The notes under the pieces are model-generated. The model searched no databases. It was not told the origin of the DNA and saw only the letters and a list, made by a program, of their open reading frames with translations. Made by a program: the position numbers and the translations under genes. Source: UBA4717 sp045580165 (GTDB lineage Bacteria > Bacillota > Clostridia > Oscillospirales > CAG-272). Taken from it: a stretch of 64,000 bases of DNA. Where the stretch lies: the NCBI GenBank assembly GCA_045580165.1, contig JAZNNG010000077.1, positions 12,163 to 76,162 of the forward strand, given 5' to 3'. Below are positions 16,902 to 25,635 of this stretch, piece after piece; within the stretch, counting starts at the first letter, position 1; each line of letters starts with the position of its first letter.

Positions 16902-18293
16902 TCAGAATTCAAGTCTTTTTGAAATGTATTCAACAAGCTCGGACACGGGAATTCTTTCCTGTTCCATAGTGTCGCGGTCACGGACTGTAACCGCACCGTC
17001 CTCGAGAGAATCAAAGTCGAAGGTTACGCAGAAGGGAGTACCGATCTCGTCCTGACGGCGATAACGCTTACCGATAGAGCCCGATTCGTCGTACTCAACG
17101 TTGAAGTGCTTAGCAAGCATATCGTAAACCTCGCCTGCCTGCTCGCCGAGCTTCTTTGCGAGAGGAAGAACAGCAACCTTAACGGGCGCGATTGCGGGAT
17201 GGAAGCGCATTACTACGCGAGTATCCTTTTCGTCGATAACCTCCTCGTCGTATGCTTCAACGAGGAATGCGAGCGTTACGCGGTCAGCGCCGAGCGAGGG
17301 CTCGATAACGTAAGGAACGTAGCGCTCGTTGGTTTCGGGATCGAAGTAGTCGAGCTTTTCGCCACTGTGGTTTGTGTGCTGCGAGAGGTCATAGTCAGTT
17401 CTGTCTGCAATACCCCAAAGCTCGCCCCAACCGAACGGGAAAAGGTACTCAAAGTCTGTGGTAGCCTTTGAATAGAAGCAAAGCTCTTCTTTATCGTGGT
17501 CACGAAGACGGAGGTTTTCCTTCTTAATGCCGAGGTTATAGAGGAAGTTTTCGCAATAGTCCTTCCAGTATGCAAACCACTCAAGGTCTGTTCCGGGCTT
17601 GCAGAAGAATTCAAGCTCCATCTGCTCAAACTCTCTGATTCTGAATATAAAGTTACCGGGAGTGATCTCGTTTCTGAAAGACTTACCGATCTGACCTACG
17701 CCGAAGGGAAGCTTCTTTCTTGTAGTTCTTGCGATGTTATTGAAGTTAACGAAAATACCCTGCGCGGTCTCGGGGCGGAGATAAAGCTCGGAGGATGAAT
17801 CCTCTGTAACACCCTGATAGGTCTTGAACATAAGGTTGAACTTACGGATATCGGTGAAATCGCTCTTTCCGCAGCTGGGACATACGATGTTGTGCTCCTT
17901 TATGAAGGCCGCCAGCATATCGTTAGACCAACCGTTAGGGTTGATATCGAGATTGTTTTCGGCAATGTAGTCCTCAACCAGCTTGTCTGCTCTGTGACGC
18001 GTTTTGCAGGACTTGCAGTCCATAAGAGGGTCGGAGAAGCCGCCGACGTGACCAGATGCAACCCAAACCTCGGGATTCATAATGATTGCCGAGTCAAGAC
18101 CTACGTTGTACTTGGATTCCTGAACAAATTTCTTCCACCAAGCGCGCTTTACGTTGTTTTTGAGCTCAACGCCGAGAGGACCGTAGTCCCATGAGTTAGC
18201 GAGACCGCCGTAGATTTCCGAGCCGCTGTAAACAAAACCGCGGTTTTTGCAAAGAGCGACTACTTTTTCCATTGTTTTCTGCTTGTTATCCAT
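16902..18293 (-). CDS. glyS: Glycyl-tRNA synthetase, homodimeric class II type
   Basis: A 463-residue GlyRS (GlyQS single-chain type of Gram-positives and archaea), which charges tRNA-Gly. It starts MEKVVALCKNRGFVYSGSEIYGGLANSWDYGPLG, the diagnostic N-terminal block. The class II motif 2 is FRNEITPGNFIFRIREFEQMELEFF, and the motif 3 region is EPSLGADRVTLAFL. A Cys4 zinc site CKSC...CPSC lies at about 93-143. The C-terminal anticodon-binding domain covers the last 110 residues. AGGAG precedes ATG 18293. No T-box leader is present; it follows the LCP gene at 37 bases and appears to share its promoter. Confidence 0.97.
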   Translation of the reverse strand: MDNKQKTMEKVVALCKNRGFVYSGSEIYGGLANSWDYGPLGVELKNNVKRAWWKKFVQESKYNVGLDSAIIMNPEVWVASGHVGGFSDPLMDCKSCKTRHRADKLVEDYIAENNLDINPNGWSNDMLAAFIKEHNIVCPSCGKSDFTDIRKFNLMFKTYQGVTEDSSSELYLRPETAQGIFVNFNNIARTTRKKLPFGVGQIGKSFRNEITPGNFIFRIREFEQMELEFFCKPGTDLEWFAYWKDYCENFLYNLGIKKENLRLRDHDKEELCFYSKATTDFEYLFPFGWGELWGIADRTDYDLSQHTNHSGEKLDYFDPETNERYVPYVIEPSLGADRVTLAFLVEAYDEEVIDEKDTRVVMRFHPAIAPVKVAVLPLAKKLGEQAGEVYDMLAKHFNVEYDESGSIGKRYRRQDEIGTPFCVTFDFDSLEDGAVTVRDRDTMEQERIPVSELVEYISKRLEF

Positions 18294-18330
18294 TTTTAAA
18301 CTCCTGTATATTAAAGTGATAAAAAATTAC

Positions 18331-19326
18331 TTATCTGTATGCGGCGTATTCGCCGATAGCAGCCTTGATGTAGGGCTCAAAGCGTTGACTTCCGTTTATG
18401 GTTATATATTTGCCCGGATATACGGTCGTTACCTTGTTAAGCTCCTTGTAGAAGGAAAGAAGCTCAAGGTCGGCGGCAAGGTCCTCGACTGTGTAGTTGG
18501 TTGTTATATTTTCCGAAATTGCAGTAAAGAGGGTAGTTGCCTTTTTGATAAAAGACGCGTCCGATATTTTGTCAGCAACCGCAAACATAAACTCGGCAGT
18601 TGTCTTTTCTCTTGAATTCTCGGAGCTTTTGTAATCCTTGAATCTCAAAAGCTGCTCGGCCTTTTCTCCGTCAAGCTTCTGCTTGCCCTTTTTGAGCTCG
18701 ATGGTAAGCTCCTGCTCGAGGTCGGAGTATTCCATGTTTTCGGGTACGTTAAAGGTTATCTCTCCAAGCTCATCGATAATAGGAGCGAAGTTTTTAACGT
18801 CGATCACTATGTACTTTTCAAGCTCAAATCCGGTAAGCGCGGTGAGCTTCTGCATAAAGAAGTCTATACCCTTACTGTAATAGATCTCGCCGAGAGTAGT
18901 GAAGCTTCCGTCAACCTTGAGTCTCATGTTTGAGGGGATCGTTGAAATAAGAAGCGTGCGGCTATCCTTGTCGGCTCTGACGATTGCTATCGAGTCTGCG
19001 GAATAAGTGCGATTGCGGCGAAGCGGGAAGGAGTCAGTGTACTCATCCTCGATGTTGTAATCGGGAAGAATATCGGGCTGATAGTCCGTACCGATGATAG
19101 CAAAAGCAAACGAATTTCCTTTAAGCTCGACAAGATCGTCACCCTCACCGTGATTACCGGTATTAGGTTCGGTTGACGTAACGATCTCAAGTGAAATCGG
19201 AGGAGTGCCCTCAATCGAATCCTGAAGAAGCTCTGCTACGAAATTGGTTATGAAATACGCGACCACCCCGAAAACAAGTAGAGAGGCGAAAAGCGTAATG
19301 AGGAAATTTCTGAGTGAAGTTTTCAA
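18331..19326 (-). CDS. LytR-CpsA-Psr (LCP) family cell-wall glycopolymer ligase
   Basis: About 331 residues with an N-terminal membrane anchor (LITLFASLLVFGVVAYFI) and an extracellular LCP domain: FAFAIIGTDYQ, the ADSIAIVRADKDSRTLLISTIPSNMRL block, YIVIDVKNFAPIIDELG, and RFKDYKSSENSREKTTAEFM near the end. LCP proteins move teichoic acid or other anionic polymers from undecaprenyl carriers to peptidoglycan. TTG 19326 is preferred because AAAGGA sits 9 bases before it; ATG 19335 would directly abut that site. The linker after the membrane segment is acidic and glycine-rich. Co-transcription with glyS is likely. Confidence 0.85.
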   Translation of the reverse strand: MKTSLRNFLITLFASLLVFGVVAYFITNFVAELLQDSIEGTPPISLEIVTSTEPNTGNHGEGDDLVELKGNSFAFAIIGTDYQPDILPDYNIEDEYTDSFPLRRNRTYSADSIAIVRADKDSRTLLISTIPSNMRLKVDGSFTTLGEIYYSKGIDFFMQKLTALTGFELEKYIVIDVKNFAPIIDELGEITFNVPENMEYSDLEQELTIELKKGKQKLDGEKAEQLLRFKDYKSSENSREKTTAEFMFAVADKISDASFIKKATTLFTAISENITTNYTVEDLAADLELLSFYKELNKVTTVYPGKYITINGSQRFEPYIKAAIGEYAAYR

Positions 19327-19391
19327 GCTAACCATTCCTTTCAAGAACAGTGTTTTTTTGCATAGGTACACGCATAATATACCATTTATAC

Positions 19392-19420
19392 ATTATACTA
19401 CAACAAACGGCTTTTTGCAA
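19392..19420 (-). promoter_or_regulatory. Promoter of LCP-glyS operon
   Basis: Minus strand TTGCAA (19420-19415), 17-base spacer, TATAAT (19397-19392). It is arranged back to back with the hprK promoter, separated by 46 bases. Confidence 0.8.
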
Positions 19421-19466
19421 GAGTTTCGGGGAATATTCTTTCAACAACTTGATTATCGCATACACC

Positions 19467-19495
19467 TTGACACAGAACGAAAAAAGATTTATAAT
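19467..19495 (+). promoter_or_regulatory. Consensus promoter of hprK
   Basis: TTGACA (19467-19472), 17-base spacer, TATAAT (19490-19495), 33 bases before the hprK start. Confidence 0.9.
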
Positions 19496-19528
19496 ACTAA
19501 CGTCCGCATATGCGGCACGGAGGTGCTT

Positions 19529-20458
19529 ATGGATTCGGAATACACTATACCCTTAAAAAGTATCGTTGACGAGTTTGCGCTTGAAACGATATACGCTCCC
19601 GAAAATTTCGACGATATTCTTATACACAAAACCGAGGTAAACAGACCCGGACTTCAGCTTTCGGGCTTCTACGGTCACTTTGAGCCTACGAGAATTCAGA
19701 TAATAGGAAGGGCAGAGCATAAATACCTCGAAATGCTGACGCCCGACGAAAGAAAACAGGCTCTGACAAACTTTTTTGAAACAAGACCTATTGCTGTCGT
19801 AATCTCCTCGGGACTTGAGGTCTTTTCCGAAATGCTCGAAATTGCCGAGTATTTTGAATCTACTGTCTTGCGTACACAGGAGAGAACGAGCGCGTTTATG
19901 GCGTCACTCATTGCATCTCTCAACGTAAGTCTTGCTCCGAGAATTACCAGACACGGAGTTCTCGTTGAGGTTTACGGCGAAGGTATGCTTATCCTCGGTG
20001 AAAGCGGAGTAGGTAAGAGCGAAACGGCTATCGAGCTTGTAAAGCGAGGACACAGACTTATTGCTGATGATGCAGTTGAGATCAAGCGAGTTTCTTCCAA
20101 AACGCTCGTCGGTACGGCACCCGAAATTATAAGACACTACGTTGAGCTCCGAGGCATCGGAATCGTCGACGTAAAGAGAATTTTCGGTGTGGGCGCAGTA
20201 AAAATGACCGAAAAGATAGATATGATAGTAAATCTCGAGCCTTGGGTGCAGGGTAAGATGTACGACAGACTCGGACTCGAGAGCGAAACGACTGAAATCC
20301 TCGGAATTGAAATTCCGACCACTGTTATCCCGGTGCGCCCCGGACGTAACCTTGCGATCATACTTGAGATCGCGGCAATGAACAACCGTCAGAAGCGTAT
20401 GGGCTACAACACCGCGGTTGAATTTAATAAACGGCTTATGGCACAGTTTGAAGAATAA
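19529..20458 (+). CDS. hprK: HPr kinase/phosphorylase
   Basis: A 309-residue bifunctional enzyme that phosphorylates and dephosphorylates HPr at Ser46 and so drives CcpA catabolite control. The N-terminal domain ends near HGVLVEVYGEGMLILGESGVGKSETAIELVKRGHRLIADD, which holds the Walker A GESGVGKS. Downstream are the HprK signature ELRGIGIVDVKRIFGVGAV and the C-terminal R-rich helix NRQKRMGYNTAVEFNKRL. GGAGGT lies 6 bases before ATG 19529; the frame extends upstream but that part overlaps the promoter. It is monocistronic, divergent from the LCP-glyS operon. Confidence 0.97.
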   Translation: MDSEYTIPLKSIVDEFALETIYAPENFDDILIHKTEVNRPGLQLSGFYGHFEPTRIQIIGRAEHKYLEMLTPDERKQALTNFFETRPIAVVISSGLEVFSEMLEIAEYFESTVLRTQERTSAFMASLIASLNVSLAPRITRHGVLVEVYGEGMLILGESGVGKSETAIELVKRGHRLIADDAVEIKRVSSKTLVGTAPEIIRHYVELRGIGIVDVKRIFGVGAVKMTEKIDMIVNLEPWVQGKMYDRLGLESETTEILGIEIPTTVIPVRPGRNLAIILEIAAMNNRQKRMGYNTAVEFNKRLMAQFEE

Positions 20459-20460
20459 AA

Positions 20461-20496
20461 AATGAACCGAAGCGCAGGCTTCGGTTCATTTTTTAG
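20461..20496. terminator. Bidirectional terminator between hprK and his operon
   Basis: AATGAACCGAAGC-GCAG-GCTTCGGTTCATT is a 13-bp perfect stem followed by TTTTTT on the plus side and preceded by AAAAA, so it can end both hprK and the his operon. Confidence 0.9.
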
Positions 20497-21245
20497 TTAC
20501 AGTGCTTTGAATACTCATCAAATCCGCAAAGCAGGTTTTCTTTTGAATGACAGTCGGAGTTTATAATTACCTTTTTACCGAGTTTTTTTATCTCTCTAAG
20601 TATAAAGTCTTCCGGATAAGGAGTTGTTCTGTATCCGCGTGAAATGGCTCCTGTGTTTATCTCAAATGCAACGGGTGTGTCCTTGAGCTTATCAAGTGCA
20701 GACAGCGCAGCACTTCTGTACCGTTCGGAATTTGTGTCAAACAAAGGGGTTATCTCGTTGAATTTTGTAAGCAAGTCGAAGTGTGCTATAACGTCACAAC
20801 CCGTCTTATTGTAAAGGTCACCGACAAGCTTGTAGTAATCCTCAGCAAAAGCGAGTGGGTCGCCGCCGTAATGCTTGTCAATCTTTGATGTCAGATAATC
20901 AAGACTCAAGTCAACGGCTATATATTCACCGTCCTTGTTGACCGCGTGTACCGCGCCGATAATATAGTCATAGCAGTCTGTCGGCTCCTCTGAGTAGTAA
21001 TCGTACTCGATTCCTGCGTAGATCTTGAGCTTATCCGAATACTTGATTTTGAGTTTTTTTATTTCATCGAGATATTTCGCGGTATCTTCACGGCTCATAC
21101 AGTATTCTTCGTCGTACGCGGTGTAAGAGTGACCCGAAAAACCGAGCTCCGGACACCCGAGCTCAATAGCCCTGATTACAAGCTCCTCGGGAGTATCCTT
21201 GCCATCGCAGTAGATAGTATGTGTGTGAAAATTTGAGTATGTCAT
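20493..21245 (-). CDS. hisJ: Histidinol-phosphatase, PHP type
   Basis: A 250-residue PHP-domain phosphoesterase. Metal-binding motifs are FHTHTIYCDGKDTPEE (residues 6-21), LGFSGHS, AGIEYD, a later HFDLL, and the C-terminal NSDCHSKEN. It fits the HisJ/HisK histidinol-phosphate phosphatases, which perform the step before HisD and replace the HAD-type phosphatase fused to HisB in enterics. Its ATG overlaps the hisIE stop as ATGA, so it is the last, coupled gene of the operon. No other histidinol phosphatase is present in the cluster, which strengthens the assignment. Confidence 0.9.
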   Translation of the reverse strand: MTYSNFHTHTIYCDGKDTPEELVIRAIELGCPELGFSGHSYTAYDEEYCMSREDTAKYLDEIKKLKIKYSDKLKIYAGIEYDYYSEEPTDCYDYIIGAVHAVNKDGEYIAVDLSLDYLTSKIDKHYGGDPLAFAEDYYKLVGDLYNKTGCDVIAHFDLLTKFNEITPLFDTNSERYRSAALSALDKLKDTPVAFEINTGAISRGYRTTPYPEDFILREIKKLGKKVIINSDCHSKENLLCGFDEYSKHCN

Positions 21246-21892
21246 TTGGTCATCTTTTCCTGCTTGACCTTGTGGTCGATTATGTGACGGGAAGCAAGCT
21301 CGCGGTGTACGTCCTCAACGCTGATACCCATTTCAACCATAAGCACCATTGCGTGATAAGCGAGGTCTGCAAGCTCGTATATGGTTTCCTTCTTGTCGTC
21401 AGCCTTACCCGCGATAATTACCTCGGTGCATTCTTCTCCGACCTTTTTGAGAATTTTGTCAATTCCTTTTTCAAAAAGATATGTTGTGTACGAGCCCTCG
21501 GGCTTGTCTTTTTTTCTGCCCTCAAGCAAAGTGTAGAGATCGCCGAGAGAGAAGTCCTTAAGCTCCGCACTCTCCCATACGGGCTTTGTGAAGCAGGAGT
21601 CTGTACCCGTGTGACACGCAGGGCCGTCCTTTTCGACCATTACAACAAGCGCATCGTTGTCGCAATCGGCGGCTATAGAAACTATGTGCTGATAATTGCC
21701 GCTTGTTTCCCCCTTGAGCCAGAGCTTGTTTCTTGAACGGCTGAAGAAGCAGGTAAGTCCCTTTTCCATAGATATTTCAAGACTTTCGCGGTTCATATAC
21801 GCAAGAGTCAGAACCTTTTTTGTTATTGAATCAACAACTATTGCGGGAATAAGTCCCTTTTCATCAAATTTGAGTGTGTTTATATCTAACAT
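21242..21892 (-). CDS. hisIE: Bifunctional phosphoribosyl-AMP cyclohydrolase / phosphoribosyl-ATP pyrophosphatase
   Basis: A 216-residue fusion for steps 2 and 3 of histidine synthesis. The HisI half (1-115) contains VLTLAYMNRESLEISMEKGLTCFFSRSRNKLWLKGETSGNYQ, then DCDNDALVVMVEKDGPACHTGTDSCF with the metal-binding Asp and Cys residues. The HisE half (about 120-216) contains SYTTYLFEKGIDKILKKVGEECTEVIIAGK and ELADLAYHAMVLM. The start lies 2 bases beyond the hisF stop. Confidence 0.97.
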   Translation of the reverse strand: MLDINTLKFDEKGLIPAIVVDSITKKVLTLAYMNRESLEISMEKGLTCFFSRSRNKLWLKGETSGNYQHIVSIAADCDNDALVVMVEKDGPACHTGTDSCFTKPVWESAELKDFSLGDLYTLLEGRKKDKPEGSYTTYLFEKGIDKILKKVGEECTEVIIAGKADDKKETIYELADLAYHAMVLMVEMGISVEDVHRELASRHIIDHKVKQEKMTK

Positions 21893-21894
21893 TT

Positions 21895-22653
21895 TTATGT
21901 CCTCACGATAATATTGTTTTTGTAAAGCTCGGCCTTCAGATCGGGAATCTTTATCTCACCGAAATGGAATACCGACGCGGCAAGCCCTGCGTCTATATCG
22001 GGAATTTCCCTAAAAAGCTTAATAAAGTCGTCCACCTTGCCGGCACCGCCCGAAGCGATAACGGGGACGTTAACGGCAGAGCATACCGCTTTTAACATTT
22101 CAATGTCAAATCCGCCCTTTACACCGTCTGTGTCGATGGAGTTTACAACAACCTCGCCCGCGCCGAGAGCAACGCATTTCTTGATCCATTCTATTGCCTC
22201 AAGGCCAGTGTCCTCACGTCCGCCCTTGGCAAATACTCTGAATTCTCCGTCGACACGCTTGATGTCGACCGAAAGCACGACGCATTGGTTTCCGTATTTT
22301 TTCGCCGCTTCGCGTACAAGCTCGGGGTTTTTAAGAGCTCCAGAATTCACGCTTACCTTGTCGGCACCGCATTTCAGAACGCGGTCAAAATCGTCAATGG
22401 TGTTTATGCCGCCGCCCACGGTAAGAGGTATGAAGATTTCCGATGCTACCTCTTTTAGAATGTCGGTAAACAGGGCGCGCTCCTCGTACGATGCTGTAAT
22501 ATCGTAAAACACCAGCTCGTCAGCGCCGTTGTCTGAATAGTAACGTGCAAGCTCCTTCGGAGATGAAACGTCATTTAGCCCTTGGAAGTTAACGCCCTTG
22601 ACTACACGTCCGTTTTTAACGTCAAGGCAGGGAATAATTCTTTTTGTAATCAC
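21895..22653 (-). CDS. hisF: Imidazole glycerol phosphate synthase, cyclase subunit
   Basis: A 252-residue TIM barrel that pairs with HisH to make IGP and AICAR. Key segments are KRIIPCLDVKNGRVVKGVNF (catalytic Asp in CLDV), PLTVGGGINTIDDFDRVLKCGADKVSVNSGAL, VVLSVDIKR (second catalytic Asp), and VIASGGAGKVDDF. It starts with GTG 22653, which overlaps the hisA TGA stop as GTGA. Confidence 0.97.
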   Translation of the reverse strand: MITKRIIPCLDVKNGRVVKGVNFQGLNDVSSPKELARYYSDNGADELVFYDITASYEERALFTDILKEVASEIFIPLTVGGGINTIDDFDRVLKCGADKVSVNSGALKNPELVREAAKKYGNQCVVLSVDIKRVDGEFRVFAKGGREDTGLEAIEWIKKCVALGAGEVVVNSIDTDGVKGGFDIEMLKAVCSAVNVPVIASGGAGKVDDFIKLFREIPDIDAGLAASVFHFGEIKIPDLKAELYKNNIIVRT

Positions 22654-23363
22654 CTTGCCACCTCTATTGCTTCCTTTAAATCGATCGCGCCCGTATAGTA
22701 TGCTTTGCCGATTATTGCACCGTAAATGTTCATGCGTCTTAGCTCGGTGACGTCGTCTATTGATGAAACGCCGCCCGAAGCAATGATGTTCACCGAGAAT
22801 TTTTCAGACAGACTTTTATATAGCTCAAGATTGGTGCCCTTCATTGCACCGTCCTTTGAAATGTCGGTACATATAACGGTTTTAACGCCAAGCTCCTGCA
22901 TCTGAGAGAAGAATTCGTTTGTTGTTAATTGGGATTTTTCTATCCATCCCTTGATGGCTATATAGCCGTCCTTGATGTCTGCGCCTACCGCAACCTTTTC
23001 ACCGTATTTGTCGACTGCAGCCTTAAGAAAAGTCCTGTCTGTAACAGCGGCAGTACCGAGTATAACTCTCGCTACACCTGCGTCGATATACGCGGCAACG
23101 GTTTTCATATCGCGTATTCCTCCGCCGATCTCAACCTTGAGAGTGGTTTCCTTTGCGATGCTTTTAACTATATCGATATTAGGCGTGGTTCCAAGCTTTG
23201 CGCCCTCAAGGTCTACCATGTGAATGAACTCGGCGCCAGCCGATTCAAAGTCACGTGCAACCTCAATCGGATTGTCGTTATATACGGTCATCTGATCATA
23301 GTCGCCCTTGAACAGACGGACCGCCTTGCGTCCGTATAGATCTATTGCCGGAAGTATTATCAT
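22650..23363 (-). CDS. hisA: Phosphoribosylformimino-5-aminoimidazole carboxamide ribotide isomerase
   Basis: A 237-residue TIM barrel performing an Amadori rearrangement in histidine synthesis. MIILPAIDLYGRKAVRLFKGDY carries the catalytic Asp, LKVEIGGGIRDM and VARVILGTAAV are phosphate-binding loops, and TDISKDGAMKGTN carries the second Asp. ATG 23363 overlaps the hisH TGA as ATGA, with GGAG inside the hisH end. Confidence 0.97.
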   Translation of the reverse strand: MIILPAIDLYGRKAVRLFKGDYDQMTVYNDNPIEVARDFESAGAEFIHMVDLEGAKLGTTPNIDIVKSIAKETTLKVEIGGGIRDMKTVAAYIDAGVARVILGTAAVTDRTFLKAAVDKYGEKVAVGADIKDGYIAIKGWIEKSQLTTNEFFSQMQELGVKTVICTDISKDGAMKGTNLELYKSLSEKFSVNIIASGGVSSIDDVTELRRMNIYGAIIGKAYYTGAIDLKEAIEVAR

Positions 23364-23980
23364 TTTGTAGTCTCCGTTTCGCAAAACGCGCGCAGAATGT
23401 TAAGACCCACCTGCCCACTTTTTTCGGGATGGAATTGACATCCCATTACGTTACCGTTTGCCACCGCCGCGCAAAGCTCCTTACCGTATTCGGCGGTAGC
23501 AATTACGCAGTCCTCGCAGTCGCTTGCAAAATAGGAATGAACAAAGTAAACGCAGTCAGTGTCGGTGAGGTATTTGAACAGATCGTGTTTCCTTTTGTAT
23601 ATAAGCCTGTTCCAACCGATGTGGGGTATCTTCAGACCATTTGGAATATATCCGTCCATCGGAATAACGCTTCCTTTTATAAGTCCAAGTCCCTCGTGTT
23701 CTCCGTATTCAAAGCTTCTTTCAAAAAGCAGCTGCATGCCGAGGCAAATTCCCATAAGAGGCTTTCCGTTTGCCGCTTCTTCGCAGATGACTTTGTCAAG
23801 ACCGCTGTCACGAAGCTTTTTCGCGGCATCTGCAAAAGCACCGACACCGGGTAGAATAAGCTTGTCGGCTGCGCGAATTTCGTCCGCATCGGACACGATT
23901 TTTGCGTCAGCGCCGATAAATTTCAGTGATGAGCATAGCGAAAACAGGTTTCCTACGCCGTAGTCAATAATTGCTATCAT
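23360..23980 (-). CDS. hisH: Imidazole glycerol phosphate synthase, glutamine amidotransferase subunit
   Basis: A 206-residue class I glutamine amidotransferase that feeds ammonia to HisF. The nucleophile Cys is in KPLMGICLGMQLLFE, the catalytic His/Glu are in GCQFHPEKSG, and IIDYGVGNL opens the protein. ATG 23980 shares a base with the hisB stop (TAATG). Confidence 0.97.
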   Translation of the reverse strand: MIAIIDYGVGNLFSLCSSLKFIGADAKIVSDADEIRAADKLILPGVGAFADAAKKLRDSGLDKVICEEAANGKPLMGICLGMQLLFERSFEYGEHEGLGLIKGSVIPMDGYIPNGLKIPHIGWNRLIYKRKHDLFKYLTDTDCVYFVHSYFASDCEDCVIATAEYGKELCAAVANGNVMGCQFHPEKSGQVGLNILRAFCETETTK

Positions 23981-24567
23981 TATAAAGTACCTTTTGTTGA
24001 GGGAATGTCATCCTTGTGGGCGTTGTCGATGGCAAAAGCCTTGGCAAGACTTCTTGCAACAGACTTGAATGCGCCTTCAATGATGTGGTGTGAATTTTTG
24101 CCGCAAAGCAATGCTATGTGAAGAGTTATATCCGAGCATCTTGCGAGAGCTGAGAAAAACTCCTCGGCAAGCTCGGTATCAAAGTCTCCAACCTTTTCTG
24201 CAGGTATGGGGAGATCGATGTAAGCACCGCCCCTGCCCGAAACGTCAACTGCAGAGAGAATGAGCGACTCGTCCATGGGGAGAGTGATGTCACCGTAACG
24301 GCAGATACCGCGCTTGTCACCGAGAGCCTGTGCTATCGCTTTACCCAGACAAATGGCAATATCCTCGGTAGTGTGGTGGTAATCTACGTTTGTGTCGCCC
24401 TTACACTTTACGTCAAGGTCGAACCTTCCGTGCTTTGAAAAAAGGGTCAGCATGTGGTCGAGAAAGCCGCATCCCGTGTCGATGTTTGATTTTCCTGAGC
24501 CGTCAAGATCGATTTTTAGCGAAATGTCAGTCTCGGCCGTTGTTCTTTTGATTTCGGAGTATCTCAT
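23980..24567 (-). CDS. hisB: Imidazoleglycerol-phosphate dehydratase (monofunctional)
   Basis: A 195-residue monofunctional HisB, about the normal length without the phosphatase fusion. It contains GCGFLDHMLTLFSKHGRFD, DYHHTTEDIAICLGKAI with metal-binding histidines, and HHIIEGAFKSVARSLAKA. It overlaps hisC as ATGA. Confidence 0.97.
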   Translation of the reverse strand: MRYSEIKRTTAETDISLKIDLDGSGKSNIDTGCGFLDHMLTLFSKHGRFDLDVKCKGDTNVDYHHTTEDIAICLGKAIAQALGDKRGICRYGDITLPMDESLILSAVDVSGRGGAYIDLPIPAEKVGDFDTELAEEFFSALARCSDITLHIALLCGKNSHHIIEGAFKSVARSLAKAFAIDNAHKDDIPSTKGTL

Positions 24568-25628
24568 AAGGCTTCCTCCAATATTTTTTTAACAGTAGTT
24601 ATGAATGTTCTCATTTGTTCTTCCGTGCCGACGGTTATGCGGTTGTAATCGGATATAAGTGCCTTGTCAAAATGTCTGACGAGAATGCCGTTTTCACGAA
24701 GCTTTAAGTAAAGCTCCTTGCCGCCGATCTTTGGAGATTTTGCAAAAACAAAATTTGTTTTCGAGTCGGTAAGCTCAAAGCCGAGCGCTTTAAGCTCTCT
24801 TACCGTGTACTCACGGTTTTTAATTATCTTGCGGCAGTTTGACATATAGTATTCGTTGTCAACGAGCGCCGCAACACCTGCCGACGACGTCATTTTGTTG
24901 ACGTTGTAGGGGTTTGTGGAGTATCTGAGTGTGTTAAGGTCGGCAATCAGAGCTTTGCTTCCGATAGCGAAGCCAAGCCTTGCTCCTGCCATAGATCTTG
25001 ATTTCGAGAAGGTCTGGGTTACGAGCAGATTGTCATACTTTTCAACAAGACAAACAGCGCTTTCAGCGCCGAAATCAACGTAAGCCTCGTCTATGATCAC
25101 CACGTTATTGGGATTAGACGCTACGACTATTTCTATTTCGTCAAGAGTGAGAGCAATTCCCGTAGGTGCGTTCGGATTGGCAATTATAATGTTTTGGTTT
25201 ATGCCGACGTAATCATTAACGTCGATTGTAAAATCATCCTTAAGCGGTATTTCTGTGTAAGGAATGCAGTTGACCTCTGCAAAAACGGGGTAAAAGCCGT
25301 ACGAAATATTAGGAAATACAATCGGATGATTCTCGTCACAAAACGCCATAAACGCGAAATTGAGGACCTCGTCCGAGCCGTTGGTCATAACTACCTGATC
25401 CGATGAAACTCCGTAAACCTCTGCGAGCTTGCGTGTCAAATCAAAGCATTCAGGGTCTGAATATAGTTCGAGCCTGCCCGCTTCCGATAAAACCGCATCG
25501 ATCACTCCTTGCGACGGCGGAAACGGTGACTCGTTCGTGTTTAGCTTGATATATACGTTGTCCTTTGGCTGTTCACCGGGAGTGTACGGTACAAGCCTTT
25601 TGTATTTATTACTGAAAAATCTGCTCAT
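24564..25628 (-). CDS. hisC: Histidinol-phosphate aminotransferase
   Basis: A 354-residue fold-type I PLP enzyme. NTNESPFPPS is the substrate-binding N-terminus, NPNAPTGIAL and IIDEAYVDFG hold PLP contacts, and the PLP Lys lies in TQTFSKSRSMAGARLGFAIG. ATG 25628 lies 7 bases beyond the hisD stop; the open frame upstream of it is only the shadow of hisD. Confidence 0.95.
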   Translation of the reverse strand: MSRFFSNKYKRLVPYTPGEQPKDNVYIKLNTNESPFPPSQGVIDAVLSEAGRLELYSDPECFDLTRKLAEVYGVSSDQVVMTNGSDEVLNFAFMAFCDENHPIVFPNISYGFYPVFAEVNCIPYTEIPLKDDFTIDVNDYVGINQNIIIANPNAPTGIALTLDEIEIVVASNPNNVVIIDEAYVDFGAESAVCLVEKYDNLLVTQTFSKSRSMAGARLGFAIGSKALIADLNTLRYSTNPYNVNKMTSSAGVAALVDNEYYMSNCRKIIKNREYTVRELKALGFELTDSKTNFVFAKSPKIGGKELYLKLRENGILVRHFDKALISDYNRITVGTEEQMRTFITTVKKILEEAL

Positions 25629-25635
25629 TGAATTA

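Noticed and set aside
18294..18330. T-box leader before glyS
   Set aside because: Only 37 bases separate glyS from the LCP gene, with no room for a T-box stem I or the UGGN bulge.
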